From contig JAFEBI010000011.1 of assembly GCA_018242725.1 (NCBI GenBank), positions 248,001 through 312,000 of the forward strand: 64,000 nt of DNA, written 5' to 3'. The position numbers were made by a program, and so were the translations under genes. This DNA is from Nitrospira sp. GTDB lineage: Bacteria > Nitrospirota > Nitrospiria > Nitrospirales > Nitrospiraceae. The notes under the pieces were generated by a model. The model was given only the letters and a program-made list of their open reading frames with translations, was not told the DNA's origin and searched no databases. Positions 41,690-51,300 of the stretch are shown one piece after another. Position 1 is the stretch's first letter. Each line of letters opens with the position of its first letter.

Positions 41690-43096
41690 ATGACGGTTGA
41701 TATAAATGACATGAGAAAGATGTTTCCGGCGAAAACGTACGCGGCGGTGGAGGAAAGAGAAAATAATCCCTACCTGGAGCGTCAGGCGGAGCGGGAGTCA
41801 AACGCCCGCAGTTATCCAAGGAGGCTCCCCTTGGCGCTCAGCAAAGCCAAGGGCATCTATGTACAGGATACCGACGGCCGCACCTATATCGATTGCCTGG
41901 CCGGTGCGGGTGCGTTGACGTTGGGGCACAACCACGCGGTGGTATTGGAGGCCATCCAGCACTTGCTGCAGGAAGGCGTTCCCTTTCAAACGCTGGATCT
42001 CACGACGCCCGTCAAAGACCGCTTTGTCGATGCGCTCTTCGGTGCCCTGCCGAAAACGTTTGCGGAAGATGCGCGGATCCAGTTTTGCGGACCTTCCGGT
42101 GCAGACGCGGTGGAGGCCGCCGTCAAACTCGTCAAGACGGCGACCGGACGGCGAACAATTCTTTCGTTTCACGGTGCCTATCACGGAATGACGCACGGCG
42201 GTTTAGCGTTGACCGGTCATCTGGGACCGAAAGCCGCCGTCAGCGGCCTGATGCCGGATGTCCAGTTCCTTCCGTATCCCTACGATTATCGTTGTCCCTT
42301 CGGCGTGGGCGGCGAGAAAGGGCATCGGCTATCCAGCACCTATATCGAGCGGTTACTCGATGATCCGAACAGCGGTGTCGTCTCGCCGGCCGGTGTGATC
42401 TTGGAAGTGGTTCAGGGTGAGGGAGGCGTGATTCCTTCACCGGATGCCTGGCTCCGGGACATTCGTCGGATTACCAAAGAGCGTAACATTCCCCTCATTG
42501 TCGATGAGATCCAAACGGGGTTGGGACGAACCGGTTCGTTGTTTGCGTTCGAACGCGCCGGGATCATACCCGATGCGGTCGTGTTGTCCAAGGCAATTGG
42601 AGGCGGACTGCCGTTAAGCGTAGTGGTGTATCAGGCTGAACTGGATCGATGGCAACCGGGAGCCCATGCCGGGACCTTCCGTGGAAACCAGATGGCCATG
42701 GCCGCGGGAGCGGCGACCATTGAATTCGTCAGGACCCATCGTCTCGATCAGCACGCTCAGGTCATGGGAGAGCGCCTCTTATCACATTTGCGCACCGCGC
42801 AGACATCGCTGCGTAGTTTCGGTGACATACGTGGACGGGGTTTGATGATCGGGGTCGAAATCATCGATACCGACGGTCAGCCCGACGCCCGAGGAACCTT
42901 TCCCGCAGCTCCGGAGCTGGCGCGAAAGATTCAATCGCAGGCCCTCAGTCGCGGCCTGATCCTCGAATTGGGCGGACGTAACGGCAGCGTCGTGCGATTT
43001 CTCTCGCCGCTTATCGTCACAGCCGAGGAAGTGGACACGATTGCGTCCATCTTCTGCGATGCCGCTCGGGCAGCGGAGCAAGATTCACGTTTATGA
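41690..43096 (+). CDS. L-2,4-diaminobutyrate:2-oxoglutarate aminotransferase, PvdH-like, 468 aa
   Basis: Class-III PLP aminotransferase making L-2,4-diaminobutyrate (Dab) from aspartate semialdehyde and glutamate. Features: YIDCLAGAGALTLGHNH, FCGPSGADAVEAAVKLVKTATGR, the SFHGAYHGMTHG block, IVDEIQTGLGRTG with the PLP-binding Asp, and the Schiff-base Lys301 in VLSKAIGGGLP. Length and motifs fit the EctB/DABA-AT branch, including PvdH of pyoverdine producers. A strong GAAGGAGGG site precedes the ATG. Two downstream A domains carry a Dab-type code, so the enzyme feeds the assembly line. The stop overlaps the next start (ATGA). Confidence 0.9.
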   Translation: MTVDINDMRKMFPAKTYAAVEERENNPYLERQAERESNARSYPRRLPLALSKAKGIYVQDTDGRTYIDCLAGAGALTLGHNHAVVLEAIQHLLQEGVPFQTLDLTTPVKDRFVDALFGALPKTFAEDARIQFCGPSGADAVEAAVKLVKTATGRRTILSFHGAYHGMTHGGLALTGHLGPKAAVSGLMPDVQFLPYPYDYRCPFGVGGEKGHRLSSTYIERLLDDPNSGVVSPAGVILEVVQGEGGVIPSPDAWLRDIRRITKERNIPLIVDEIQTGLGRTGSLFAFERAGIIPDAVVLSKAIGGGLPLSVVVYQAELDRWQPGAHAGTFRGNQMAMAAGAATIEFVRTHRLDQHAQVMGERLLSHLRTAQTSLRSFGDIRGRGLMIGVEIIDTDGQPDARGTFPAAPELARKIQSQALSRGLILELGGRNGSVVRFLSPLIVTAEEVDTIASIFCDAARAAEQDSRL

Positions 43097-45537
43097 AACG
43101 CGCTCTTTGCTCAGTGATCATCGTCTGCCTCATTCTTGCTGCCGGTCTAGGCTACGTCGTGGTCATAATTCGAGCCTCGTTGCCGGTGTTGGAAGGAAAA
43201 GTGACCGTCACCGGGCTGCAGAGGCCGGTGACGGTCACGTCGGATGCCTACGGTATCCCGACCATTGCGGCAGATTCACGAGCAGATGCGACCCGTGCAC
43301 TCGGCTATGTCACCGCGCGCGACCGGCTTTTTCAAATGGATCTTCTGCGTCGCGCCAGCGCCGGACGGCTGGCCGAGGTGCTTGGTGAGACGATGCGCGA
43401 AACGGATGTGAAGCAACGAACTTTTGGATTTAGTGAGACAGCTCGAGCGATTGCCGCTCGACTGCCTCAAGATCAAGGGGAAGTCCTCGAGGCCTTTACA
43501 GAGGGCGTGAACGACTATCTGACGCAGATGAAAACATCGCCGTTCGAGTTCTTGCTCCTTGGATATGAACCTGAGCGTTGGAAAGTGGAAGATAGTCTTC
43601 TGATCTTGTTGGGAATCTTCCAGATGTTGAGCGGTGTCGAAGAAGAGGAGCGAATGCGGACGGTGATGGAGCAGACGTTGCCTTCCGAAGTCGTTTCATT
43701 TCTCGTTCCCGAGACGGATTCGTATACGGAAGCATTGTTGAACAAGAAGTCCCATCTTTCCGTTCATTCACCGATTCCCGTGCAGGCGCTGACGGCCTTA
43801 CGGAGACCGATCGATCAGATACAAGACCGCAGGACGACCAGGGTTCGTTTCGGGAGGAGCGGATTGGGTTCGAACGGGTGGGCGGTTCATGGAGCCAAAA
43901 CGGTCGATGGACGCGCCGTTCTCGCAAACGACATGCACTTGGACATGGCTGTTCCCAATATCTGGTACCGAGTCCAGCTTCGATATGAACAGATCGAACT
44001 CACCGGGGTCGTCGTTCCCGGCATTCCGGTCGTCGTCGCCGGCACCAACGGCCATGTGGCTTGGGGCGTGACGAATGTCGAGGGAGATTTCCTGGATCTC
44101 GTACGACTGGAGCTCAATCCTGCCGATTCTAACGAGTACAGGACTCCGGGAGGCTGGAAACGATTTGCGAGCAGGCGTGAAATCATCAAGGTGAAAGATG
44201 CTCCTGATTTTGCGGCGGAATTCAAAGAGACCATCTGGGGACCGGTTTCACAGCACTCGTTGCTGGAGAACCCAGTGGCCGTCCGTTGGACTGCGCTTGA
44301 TCCGGAGGCCGTTGATCTTGGACAGCTCGCAATGGATCGGGTTCGGTCGGTCAGGGAGGCTATCACGGTGATGAACCGCGCCGGAGGTCCAGCAAATAAC
44401 GTGATTCTCGCTGACAGCGACGGCCATATCGCCTGGACCTACACGGGAAAGATTCCCATGCGCCGGGGATTTGACGGCTCGGTCAGTGCCTCTTGGGCGG
44501 ATGGGCGCATTGGGTGGACGGGATACGTGTCTCCGGATGCCATCCCGAAAGTGTTCGACCCCCAGTCCGGATTTGTCGTCAGCGCCAATCAACGCATGCT
44601 GGATGGTTCTTATCCCTACGTGGTCGGCCACTCCTTTGCCAATGGGTATCGTGCGTTCAGAATCGCGCAGCGATTGGAGACCATGACGCAAATCCAGGAG
44701 CGGGATCTGTTAGACCTGCAATTGGATTCGACGAGCCAATTCTATGAGTTCTACCGGCTGCTTGCTCAAGAGTCGTTGACCGATGACGTGATCCAACGTC
44801 GACCGTATCTGGCGAAGGCTCGCCATGCTTTCGAGGCGTGGAATGGGAAGGCCGATGCCGACAGCCGTGGTTTCGCGCTCATTCACCGATTTCGACAGAT
44901 GCTCGCACGCTCTGTGTTTGCTCCTTATTTGTCCTCTTGTCGGGATCGGGATGCGGAGTTCAGCTACGACGGCGATCTGGATACCCCCTTGCGGCATCTC
45001 CTGACGACAAAAATTGCTGAACTGAACCCGGATCCCAACCACTTTGCCAGTTGGTCGGAGTTTCTTGTGAACGCGGTGGTGCAAAGCGTCCGGGAGTTGG
45101 AAGCGGAACATCCTTCTGTTCGAGTGGATGAGCTGACGTGGGGACATCTGAATCGCGTCAGGATCGAGCATCCTCTTGCCGGAGTCGTGCCGGGACTGAA
45201 TTACATCCTCAATATGCCGGATGAACCTGCATCGGGATGCGGGCAATGTGTTCGGGTGATGCAGGATGGCCTCGGGGCCAGCCAGAGACTCGTGGTGTCC
45301 CCCGCCCATCAGGACGAAGGCATTCTCCATATGCCCGGCGGGCAGTCCGGGCATCCATTTTCGCCGCACTATCAAGATCAGCACCATCACTGGAACAATG
45401 GGACGCCGCTCCCATTCTTGGCCGGAATTCCGGTCCATACGCTGATCCTGGTTCCCCACTCACAAACCACACAGATGGTTGCCGGACAGAAACGGATATC
45501 CGGTGAACATCAATTACACCAGGAGGAGAAACGATGA
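43093..45537 (+). CDS. Penicillin-acylase-family Ntn hydrolase, PvdQ-like, 814 aa
   Basis: Periplasmic N-terminal-nucleophile amidase. It has a hydrophobic N-terminal export segment ([20 protein letters not shown]). An alpha chain starts at about [34 protein letters not shown]. The self-cleavage site and nucleophile are Gly259-Ser260 in GLGSNGWAV. Further beta-chain marks are VLANDMHL and GGPANNV (a beta-strand Asn) and [12 protein letters not shown] near the C terminus. PvdQ removes the fatty acid from the pyoverdine precursor. With an FAAL and a PvdE-type exporter in the same operon, the same step is likely here. Ordinary beta-lactam or homoserine-lactone acylase activity remains possible. 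Confidence 0.88.
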   Translation: MKRALCSVIIVCLILAAGLGYVVVIIRASLPVLEGKVTVTGLQRPVTVTSDAYGIPTIAADSRADATRALGYVTARDRLFQMDLLRRASAGRLAEVLGETMRETDVKQRTFGFSETARAIAARLPQDQGEVLEAFTEGVNDYLTQMKTSPFEFLLLGYEPERWKVEDSLLILLGIFQMLSGVEEEERMRTVMEQTLPSEVVSFLVPETDSYTEALLNKKSHLSVHSPIPVQALTALRRPIDQIQDRRTTRVRFGRSGLGSNGWAVHGAKTVDGRAVLANDMHLDMAVPNIWYRVQLRYEQIELTGVVVPGIPVVVAGTNGHVAWGVTNVEGDFLDLVRLELNPADSNEYRTPGGWKRFASRREIIKVKDAPDFAAEFKETIWGPVSQHSLLENPVAVRWTALDPEAVDLGQLAMDRVRSVREAITVMNRAGGPANNVILADSDGHIAWTYTGKIPMRRGFDGSVSASWADGRIGWTGYVSPDAIPKVFDPQSGFVVSANQRMLDGSYPYVVGHSFANGYRAFRIAQRLETMTQIQERDLLDLQLDSTSQFYEFYRLLAQESLTDDVIQRRPYLAKARHAFEAWNGKADADSRGFALIHRFRQMLARSVFAPYLSSCRDRDAEFSYDGDLDTPLRHLLTTKIAELNPDPNHFASWSEFLVNAVVQSVRELEAEHPSVRVDELTWGHLNRVRIEHPLAGVVPGLNYILNMPDEPASGCGQCVRVMQDGLGASQRLVVSPAHQDEGILHMPGGQSGHPFSPHYQDQHHHWNNGTPLPFLAGIPVHTLILVPHSQTTQMVAGQKRISGEHQLHQEEKR

Positions 45538-45776
45538 ACAGCGAGGAACGCGAAGATACCACTGTGTATAAGGTCGTCGTGAATCATGAAGAGCAATACT
45601 CGATCTGGCCGTCCTATCGCGAGAATCCTCTGGGCTGGAGGGACGAGGGCAAAACGGGGCTCAAGGCCGAATGTCTGGCCCATATCGCGGAAGTATGGAC
45701 CGACATGCGTCCGTTGAGTTTGAGAAAATGGATGGACGAGCAAGCAAGCGCACAAAAGGCGACGCCCTCATGCTGA
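45534..45776 (+). CDS. mbtH: MbtH-like protein, 80 aa
   Basis: Small chaperone that binds and activates NRPS adenylation domains. The family core is complete: [29 protein letters not shown] and [21 protein letters not shown], including the conserved Ser-x-Trp-Pro and the two Trp of the A-domain-binding cleft. It overlaps the acylase by 4 bases and the thioesterase by 7 bases. It likely serves the Dab and Ser adenylation domains downstream. Confidence 0.95.
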   Translation: MNSEEREDTTVYKVVVNHEEQYSIWPSYRENPLGWRDEGKTGLKAECLAHIAEVWTDMRPLSLRKWMDEQASAQKATPSC

Positions 45777-46534
45777 CGGTCTCACGCTCGTCTCGATGGA
45801 TCGTGACTCATCGATCGGTCGAGTCCGGGCTGCGCTTGATCTGCTTCCCATATGCAGGAGCAGGAGCTTCTATGTTCCGGAGTTGGGCCGGCAGTGAATT
45901 CTTACCGGATATCGAAGTCTGTGCCGTTCAGCTTCCTGGGCGAGAAGCCAGAATCACCGAGTCGCCTGTCGGTGACATCAGACAGCTGGTAAACACGTTG
46001 CGCGAGGAATTGGAGCCCTACCTGGAGCGGCCCTTCGCTTTTTTTGGTCATAGCATCGGTGCGTTGGTAAGTTTCGAACTGGCTCGCGAGTTACGCCGGA
46101 GTGCGGGAGTCCAACCACGTCATCTTTTCGCGTCCGGTTGTCCGGCTCCTCATCTTCCTGGTTCAGAACGGATCTTTGACCTGCCCGACGACGAATTCCT
46201 TGAACGATTGCATGGATTCAACGGCACCCCGCCTGAAGTGCTCAACCATCTGGAATTGATGCAATTGATGCTTCCCGCGCTTCGTGCGGACTTCTCGCTC
46301 CGTGACCGATACCTCTACGGGGAGGAACCGCCGTTGACCTGTCCCATCACGGCATTCGGAGGGATGAGCGATCACCTTGTGGACAGTCAAATGTCGCGGG
46401 CTTGGGGACGGCATACCAAGCAGCGATTTCAGTTTTGGCTGTTTCAAGGAGACCACTTTTTCCTGAGGAACGCGCAAGAAACCATGCTCGAAACGTTGTT
46501 CTCCGAGTTGGCAACCCACGGGAGCGTACGATGA
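45770..46534 (+). CDS. Type II thioesterase, 254 aa
   Basis: Editing thioesterase clearing misprimed or stalled carrier proteins (GrsT/SrfAD group). Marks: [27 protein letters not shown], the nucleophile motif [14 protein letters not shown] (Ser95), GGMSDHLV with the acidic residue and FQGDHFFL with the His. The frame is open upstream to 45671 within mbtH, but ATG 45770 aligns with the family start. It overlaps the PPTase start by ATGA. It is not the release domain of the assembly line, which lies outside the window. Confidence 0.92.
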   Translation: MLTVSRSSRWIVTHRSVESGLRLICFPYAGAGASMFRSWAGSEFLPDIEVCAVQLPGREARITESPVGDIRQLVNTLREELEPYLERPFAFFGHSIGALVSFELARELRRSAGVQPRHLFASGCPAPHLPGSERIFDLPDDEFLERLHGFNGTPPEVLNHLELMQLMLPALRADFSLRDRYLYGEEPPLTCPITAFGGMSDHLVDSQMSRAWGRHTKQRFQFWLFQGDHFFLRNAQETMLETLFSELATHGSVR

Positions 46535-47349
46535 ACGCCACATCTGCAGAGCGGTCCGGTGGTTCGACGAGGCCGACGCCGGCGTCTCTCAAGGACGGGG
46601 ACGTACATGTCTGGTGCGCCGACTTGCGGGAACGATGGCCGGAATCCGCTCTGTACGGGTTGCTCAGCAAAGAAGAACAGACTCGCGCATCGCGCTTTGC
46701 GTTTGAGGAAGATCGTCGACGGTACGTTCACGCGCACGGCCTGCTGAGGATTTTGCTCGGGCGGTATCTCGGCCGTTCGCCGGCATCAATCCACTTCATG
46801 ATCGGGCGCCACGGGAAGCCATGTTTACGGTCGGAGAATGAGACGATGCATTTCAATCTGTCACATACGCGGGCTCTCGTTCTCTGTGCCTTCGCGCGCG
46901 ATCGAGAAGTCGGGGTCGATGTTGAATGGCGCGATCGTGAATTGTCGTGGCACGACGTGGCTGCGTACACCTGCTCGAAACGGGAGCAGGCAATATTGTC
47001 ATCCTTGGTGGAGTCTGCGCAGGTCGATACGTTTTATTCTTGGTGGACGCTGAAAGAAGCCTACGTCAAGGCTGTCGGAGCCGGTTTGACTCTGCCCTTG
47101 AATCAAATCGATGTGGCCGGTCGGTCGGGGTCTGAGGTCGCGACTCCGGCAGACGGTGATATCAGAGATCCTCATTGGGCCATGCTGACCCTTCCCTTGT
47201 GGTCCGAGTATGCCGGAGCACTGGTGACGGAAGGTCGTGCTGCAAAGATCCGTTGTTTCCAATGGCGGTGGGATTCGGCAGCGATCCCGGTGACCGGATC
47301 AGACACGAGCTGCGGAGAACGGGAGGTCCATCATGCACACCGATCATAA
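46531..47349 (+). CDS. Sfp-type 4'-phosphopantetheinyl transferase, 272 aa
   Basis: Loads the phosphopantetheine arm onto carrier domains. Visible motifs: FNLSHTRALVLCAFARDREVGVDVEW (Mg-binding Asp130 and Glu132) and FYSWWTLKEAYVKAVGAGLTLPL (W-x-x-KEA, Lys175-Glu176). The first ~25 residues are low-complexity (SGGSTRPTPAS). The frame opens at 46402 but ATG 46531 overlaps the thioesterase stop and fits the family. Dedicated to the ACP/PCP domains of this operon. The C-terminal ~50 residues are Ser/His-rich and not conserved. Confidence 0.92.
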   Translation: MNATSAERSGGSTRPTPASLKDGDVHVWCADLRERWPESALYGLLSKEEQTRASRFAFEEDRRRYVHAHGLLRILLGRYLGRSPASIHFMIGRHGKPCLRSENETMHFNLSHTRALVLCAFARDREVGVDVEWRDRELSWHDVAAYTCSKREQAILSSLVESAQVDTFYSWWTLKEAYVKAVGAGLTLPLNQIDVAGRSGSEVATPADGDIRDPHWAMLTLPLWSEYAGALVTEGRAAKIRCFQWRWDSAAIPVTGSDTSCGEREVHHAHRS

Positions 47350-48355
47350 CAATGCCGCACCCATGTCCGTAGAAACCTGCGAAGAAGCAAACAGTCAGGT
47401 GTTTTGCCGTGTGAGTTACTTGTCACAGGACACGTTGCTTCCTGTCCTGATCAGTCCTGTGGAGACGCGGTCGTTGGCTGAATACCGGGACGTCGTCGGC
47501 CGAATGATAAGCACGTATCTTTGCACCGTCGGTGGAGTATTGTTCAGGGGGTTTCCGATCGAATCAGTGACGGACTTCGACAGGTTCGTCAGGATGATCT
47601 CGCCCGACTTGGCGTCCTATGAGTTCGGATCGACTCCTCGCTCCCAGGTGCATAACCAGGTGTATACGTCTACGGAATACCCGCCGCATCAACACATTCC
47701 GTTGCACAACGAACAAGCCTATACCACCGAATGGCCGATGAAAATCTGTTTCTATTGCTCCCAGTCGTCCTCGGAAGGAGGCTACACCCCGATCGCGGAC
47801 AGCCGCAAGGTGTATCAACACATTCCGGCTCGCATCAGGGAACGGTTTATTCAGAAGGGTGTGATGTACGTGCGCAACTACGGGAACGGATTGGACGTAC
47901 CGTGGAACAAGGTGTTCAACACGATGGATCGCAGGGTCGTTGAACAATATTGCCGGTCGGCCGGTATCGGGTATGAATGGAAGGCCGACGGAGAATTACG
48001 CACACGCCAGGTCTGCCAAGCCGTCGCCGTACACCCCCGGACTCTGCAAACGGTCTGGTTCAATCAGGCGCATTTGTTCCATGTGTCGAATCTGGAACCG
48101 GCCGTGAGAGAAGCGCTGCTGTCCTTTGTCAACGAAGAGGATCTCCCGCGGCAAGCCTTCTATGGAGACGGGACGCCGATCGAAACGACGGTATTGGATG
48201 AAATCCGTGATGTCTACCGCAGTCATGCGGTCCAGTTTCCTTGGCACGAAGGTGATGTGTTGATGCTGGACAATATGCTGGTGGCGCATGGACGCACGCC
48301 GTTCAAGGGAACAAGGAAAATTCTGGTGGCAATGGCCGAGTCGAACAAGGACTGA
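47333..48355 (+). CDS. SyrP/TauD-type Fe(II)/2-oxoglutarate hydroxylase, 340 aa
   Basis: Non-heme iron dioxygenase likely hydroxylating a carrier-bound amino acid. Metal ligands: His125 and Glu127 in HNE, and the distal His319 in VAHGRTPF. The 2-oxoglutarate Arg is in GTRKILVA. The region PPHQHIPLHNEQAYTTEWPMKICFYC is SyrP-like. SyrP and its relatives hydroxylate the beta carbon of Asp, giving an iron ligand in several lipopeptide siderophores. No Asp adenylation domain is seen in the window, so the target module may lie downstream. GGGAGG precedes the ATG; the gene overlaps the PPTase by 17 bases. Confidence 0.85.
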   Translation: MHTDHNNAAPMSVETCEEANSQVFCRVSYLSQDTLLPVLISPVETRSLAEYRDVVGRMISTYLCTVGGVLFRGFPIESVTDFDRFVRMISPDLASYEFGSTPRSQVHNQVYTSTEYPPHQHIPLHNEQAYTTEWPMKICFYCSQSSSEGGYTPIADSRKVYQHIPARIRERFIQKGVMYVRNYGNGLDVPWNKVFNTMDRRVVEQYCRSAGIGYEWKADGELRTRQVCQAVAVHPRTLQTVWFNQAHLFHVSNLEPAVREALLSFVNEEDLPRQAFYGDGTPIETTVLDEIRDVYRSHAVQFPWHEGDVLMLDNMLVAHGRTPFKGTRKILVAMAESNKD

Positions 48356-48357
48356 CG

Positions 48358-51300
48358 ATGAATCCGACGCATACCAATCCATGCATCATCGGCGCACCGG
48401 CGTCGGCTGCGAGTTCAACGAACGTGGATGTCTTTCCCGCGAGCTTCGCGCAGAAGCGATTATGGTTTCTTTCACAGCTGGAGCCGGACAGTGCCTCGTA
48501 TAACACGGCACTGGCAGTGCGACTACGGGGTGCTCTCAACCGGGAAGCGACGGTATCGAGCCTCAACGAAATCGTTCGGCGGCACGAGATTCTCCGCACG
48601 ACCTTCGATGAAGTAGACGGACAGTTGGTTCAAGTCATCGCCGAGGATCGTCCAATCGATTTACCGGTAGTGGATTTTAGCCTCAAGTCGCCGTCCCAGC
48701 GTGAGGTTTCGGCCGCCGCCGCGGCGCAGGCTGAGGCACAACGGCCGTTCGATCTTCGCCGCGGACCTGTGATGCGGGTGCGTCTGCTCAAACTGAAACC
48801 GCAAGAGCACATCTTGGTTCTCACGCTGCATCATATCGTCTGCGACGGGTGGTCGTCGCAGATACTCGCGCGTGAATTCGGAGCGCTTTACGAGGCGTTC
48901 GATGCAGGCTTATCGTCACCGCTTCCTCCGTTACCGATCCAGTACGCGGATTATGCAGTCTGGCAGCGTGGATGGTTGCAGGGATCGGTGATCGAGGAAC
49001 GGCTGGCCTATTGGAAAGAGAAATTGAAAGGGAAACTGCCGATACTCGACCTGCCGACGGACCGTCCGCGCCAGGCCATCCAGAGTGACCGGGGCGCGCG
49101 TCTTCCGTTTTCGGTGTCGCGCGACATGATCGACCGGCTGCACGCATTGAGCCGCACTCAGGGTGTGACGCTGTTCATGACGCTCCAGGCCGCCTTTCAA
49201 GTGTTGCTGATGCGGTACAGCGGACTCGATGAGTTTTGCCTCGGCACCCCGGTCGCAAACCGGCCGAAGCGGGAAACGGAGTCGTTGATCGGCTTCTTCG
49301 CCAATACGCTCGTGCTGCGTGCGAACCTTTCGGGCAACCCGACATTCACCGATTTTCTGGTTCGCGTACAGGAAACGGTGCTGGGCGCGCAGGCTCACCA
49401 GGATTTGCCGTTCGAGCAATTGGTGGACGCGCTGCAGCCGGTCCGAGCGCTCAGTCATACACCGCTGTTCCAAGTGATGTTCGCGCTGCAGACCTCGCTG
49501 GCCCGAAGCCTGGCGATCACGCAGTTGGAAGTGAGTGCGATGGAGTTGGATGCGGGTGGCGCCAAGTTCGATCTGTCGCTCGACATGACGGAAGACGAGA
49601 CCGGATTGGACTGCGCGTTCGAGTACAACCAGGATCTTTTTGATCAGGTGACCGTAGCCAGGATGGCAAGCCATCTGAAGCGACTCCTGGAAGGTATTGC
49701 CGACAATCCACAGGATCGTCTTCACGAACTCCCGATGCTGATGGAGAAGGAGCGACGGAAGATTCTGATCGACTGGAACGACACGGCCGCTGCCGGAGCC
49801 GCAGAAGGGCAAGTTGCTCGCCTCTTCGAAGAGCAGGTGGCGAGGTCTCCACAAGCTGTGGCGCTCTCCTGCGGCGGGGAAACTCTCAGTTACCGTGACT
49901 TGAACGACCGTGCTGATCGCATTGCTCGCGCGCTTTCGAGCGTCGGGGTCGGTTGTGAGTCCATCGTTGCGGTGCTCGGCGACCGAAGCCTCAACTATGT
50001 GGCCCTCATGATCGCTCTATGGAAACGCGGCGGAGTCTACTTGCCGCTCGACCCCGGACACCCGCCGTCACGGTGGACGTCCATCCTCGAAACGAGCCGG
50101 GCATCGATGGTTGTGACTACGGAAGACTGGGCCTCCAGGGCAAATGACGCGATCGGCCGATTGCCTGAAGCTGGGCGGCCGGGAATACTCACAGTCGAGG
50201 CCTGTCTCTCCGAGAATCCGGCTCCGGCCGATGATGGAATGGCTTGGCCGTCCTCGAAACTGGCTTATGTCATCTACACGAGCGGATCGACCGGTATTCC
50301 GAAGGGAGCAATGGTGACGGAGGGCGGTCTGATCAATCATCTTCGGAGCAAGATTTCCATGCTCCGGTTGGGTCCGAACGATGTTGTCGCGCAGACCGCC
50401 TCTCAGGGATTCGATATTTCAGTCTGGCAACTGACGGCCGCACTTCTGTGCGGCGCCAGCATCCTCGTGGTGCCTGATGAGGTGGCTCGCGATCCAGAGC
50501 AATTGCTCCGCTATGCCGACGCGCAAGAAGTGACCGTCCTCGAAACAGTGCCGGCGTTGCTGCAAGGCATGCTCGACAGTGCGGCATCGATCGGAAAGGA
50601 GGCGCCGAGGTTGGCTCGGTTGCGATCGTTATTGCCCACCGGCGAAACGCTGCCGCCCGCCCTCGTTCGCCGATGGTTTGAGCGATACCGGCACGTGCCG
50701 TTGATCAACGCCTACGGGCCGGCCGAATGCGCCGACGATGTGGCGATGGCGACGATTACGGCGCCCCCCGACGACACCCATGCCCATTCTCCGATCGGCA
50801 AACCCATCGTCAATCTCCGTCTGTATGTGGTGGACGACTGGTTGGAACCGGTCCCGATCGGAGCCGTGGGCGAACTGTGCGTGGCGGGAGCGGGGGTGGG
50901 GCGCGGCTATCTGTATGATCCGGCCAGAACCGGCGAGGTGTTTGTGCCGGATCCCTTTTCAGGTGAACCGGGCTCTCGTCTGTATCGAACCGGCGACCGG
51001 GTTCGTCATCGTTCGGACGGCACGATGGAATTTCTTGGACGTCGCGACCATCAAGTCAAAGTCCGTGGCGTGCGCATTGAGTTGGGTGAAATTGAATTGC
51101 GTCTGCAGGCTTTCCCAGATGTCCGCGAAGCGGCTGCCGTGGTACGCCAGGACCATCCGGGGCAGAAACGATTGGTCGCCTATGTGGTACCACGCGACGG
51201 GGCGTCATGCGATTCGGATGTTCTTATCCGATTGCTGCGGGAGCAATTGCCTGAGCCGATGGTCCCCTCTGCGATCGTCAGACTTGAGATACTTCCTCGT

